This document shows positions 63,678 to 64,000 of a stretch of DNA of 64,000 nt, one piece after another (position 1 is the first letter of the stretch; each line of letters begins with the position of its first letter). Position numbers and translations under genes: made by a program. The notes beneath the pieces are model-generated. The model worked only from the letters and a program-made list of their open reading frames with translations, made no database searches and was not told the DNA's origin. The stretch is from assembly GCF_013410545.1 (NCBI RefSeq), contig NZ_JACCFV010000001.1, positions 3,782,001-3,846,000 of the forward strand. The letters are read 5' to 3'. This stretch comes from Pseudoclavibacter chungangensis (GTDB lineage Bacteria; Actinomycetota; Actinomycetes; Actinomycetales; Microbacteriaceae).

Positions 63678-64000
63678 CGAGATCGGAGGCGATGCTGCCC
63701 GCGGGCGATCAGGGGCTCCGGCGTCGACGACACACGTCCCGGCCGCACACCGCGACGGGCGTCGAACGCTACGCCGAGCACTTCGCGCGGCTCTTCCGGG
63801 CCGAACCGGTCGTCCTCGGTGCGCCCTACGACGGAACGATCGGCGTGCTCTCCTACGTGCACGGCGGTGTCGCGTCGGTCGTCTCGCTCGGGCTGTCCGA
63901 CCGTGAACTCCCGGGCGGTGCGCGCGTCGAGCTCCTGTGCGAGGTGCTCGAGGACCACGCGCCCGCGGCGGAGGTCGCGATCCGCATCGCGATCCGGCGC
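63674..64000 (+). CDS. Unknown protein, partial (3' end outside window)
   Basis: The first 109 residues of a gene whose ATG overlaps the MFS stop, so it belongs to the same transcript. After an Arg/His-rich start the visible part shows a compact alpha/beta pattern (GVERYAEHFARLFRAEPVVLGAPYDGTIGVLSYVHGGVASVVSLGLSDRELPGGARVELLCEVLED). This resembles suppressor-of-fused-like (SUFU/DUF) domains seen in bacterial immunity-type or unknown proteins, but the family was not confirmed. The function is open. Confidence 0.6.
   Translation, partial: MTRSEAMLPAGDQGLRRRRHTSRPHTATGVERYAEHFARLFRAEPVVLGAPYDGTIGVLSYVHGGVASVVSLGLSDRELPGGARVELLCEVLEDHAPAAEVAIRIAIRR

Noticed and set aside
63650..63958. 102-residue minus-strand frame at the window end
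   Set aside because: Antisense to the MFS end and the partial unknown gene; the plus-strand frame has overlapping coupling and coherent protein features.

Overview
The window is very GC-rich, with codon use biased to G/C at third positions, and it carries several actinobacterial marker systems: a NarL-type two-component pair, EfeUOB behind an IdeR/DtxR-like iron box, a LAxTG surface protein with a thioester domain, LacI and TetR regulators, and a type I-E CRISPR-Cas locus whose repeat resembles other actinobacterial I-E repeats. It is most likely a chromosomal segment of an actinomycete, probably in or near the Micrococcales/Microbacteriaceae. That assignment is inference, since no rRNA or tRNA gene is present to anchor it.

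Layout. 1-1769 (minus): an ECF-type vitamin importer, with ykoE-like S component and a ykoD-like double ATPase cut by the window edge. 1990-4317 (plus): a sensor kinase and LuxR-type regulator, followed by a tandem-repeat intergenic region. 4644-10537 (minus): a LacI regulator, a solute-binding lipoprotein, two permeases, an ATPase and a metallo-beta-lactamase-fold hydrolase, with the last four start/stop codons overlapping; a LacI-type palindrome lies ahead of the binding protein. 10772-28446: a complete type I-E CRISPR-Cas locus. cas3 stands alone and is closed by a perfect hairpin. A promoter-like AT-rich patch and a short leader ORF precede cas8e-cse2-cas7-cas5-cas6-cas1-cas2. The array directly downstream of cas2 holds 121 recognisable repeats (counted by hand) plus two decayed ones. 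28447-29558: decayed sequence including a HicB-like remnant.

29559-41234: a GNAT acetyltransferase, a NatAB-like ABC exporter, a quinone oxidoreductase, an acyl-CoA dehydrogenase/oxidase, then a two-gene cassette (GAF-like membrane protein and ribbon-helix-helix-like protein) bracketed by perfect 25-bp direct repeats, a zinc metallopeptidase, and a frameshifted sensor kinase with its regulator. 41301-50031: a surface adhesin, a TetR/FAD-monooxygenase divergent pair around a palindrome, a frameshifted Na+/H+ antiporter, a SnoaL-like protein divergent from a TetR gene, and a UbiB/ABC1-type kinase. 50076-64000: RecQ, a GT-C-like membrane protein, TetR, rhodanese, acylphosphatase, the efeUOB iron-uptake operon, an MFS exporter coupled to an M20 peptidase, an MFS CynX-like transporter, and a partial unknown gene.

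How it works together: Cas1-Cas2 would add spacers at the cas2-proximal end; Cas6e would cut the long transcript at the CCCCGC/GCGGGG hairpin; Cas8e-Cse2-Cas7-Cas5-Cas6 would form Cascade and call in Cas3. The points most worth a second look are the 25-bp-repeat cassette, the leader ORF coupled to cas8e, the opposite-charge Cas1/Cas2 tails, the base bias at the first spacer position, near-identical but distinct spacer pairs, and two one-base frameshifts in G/C runs.
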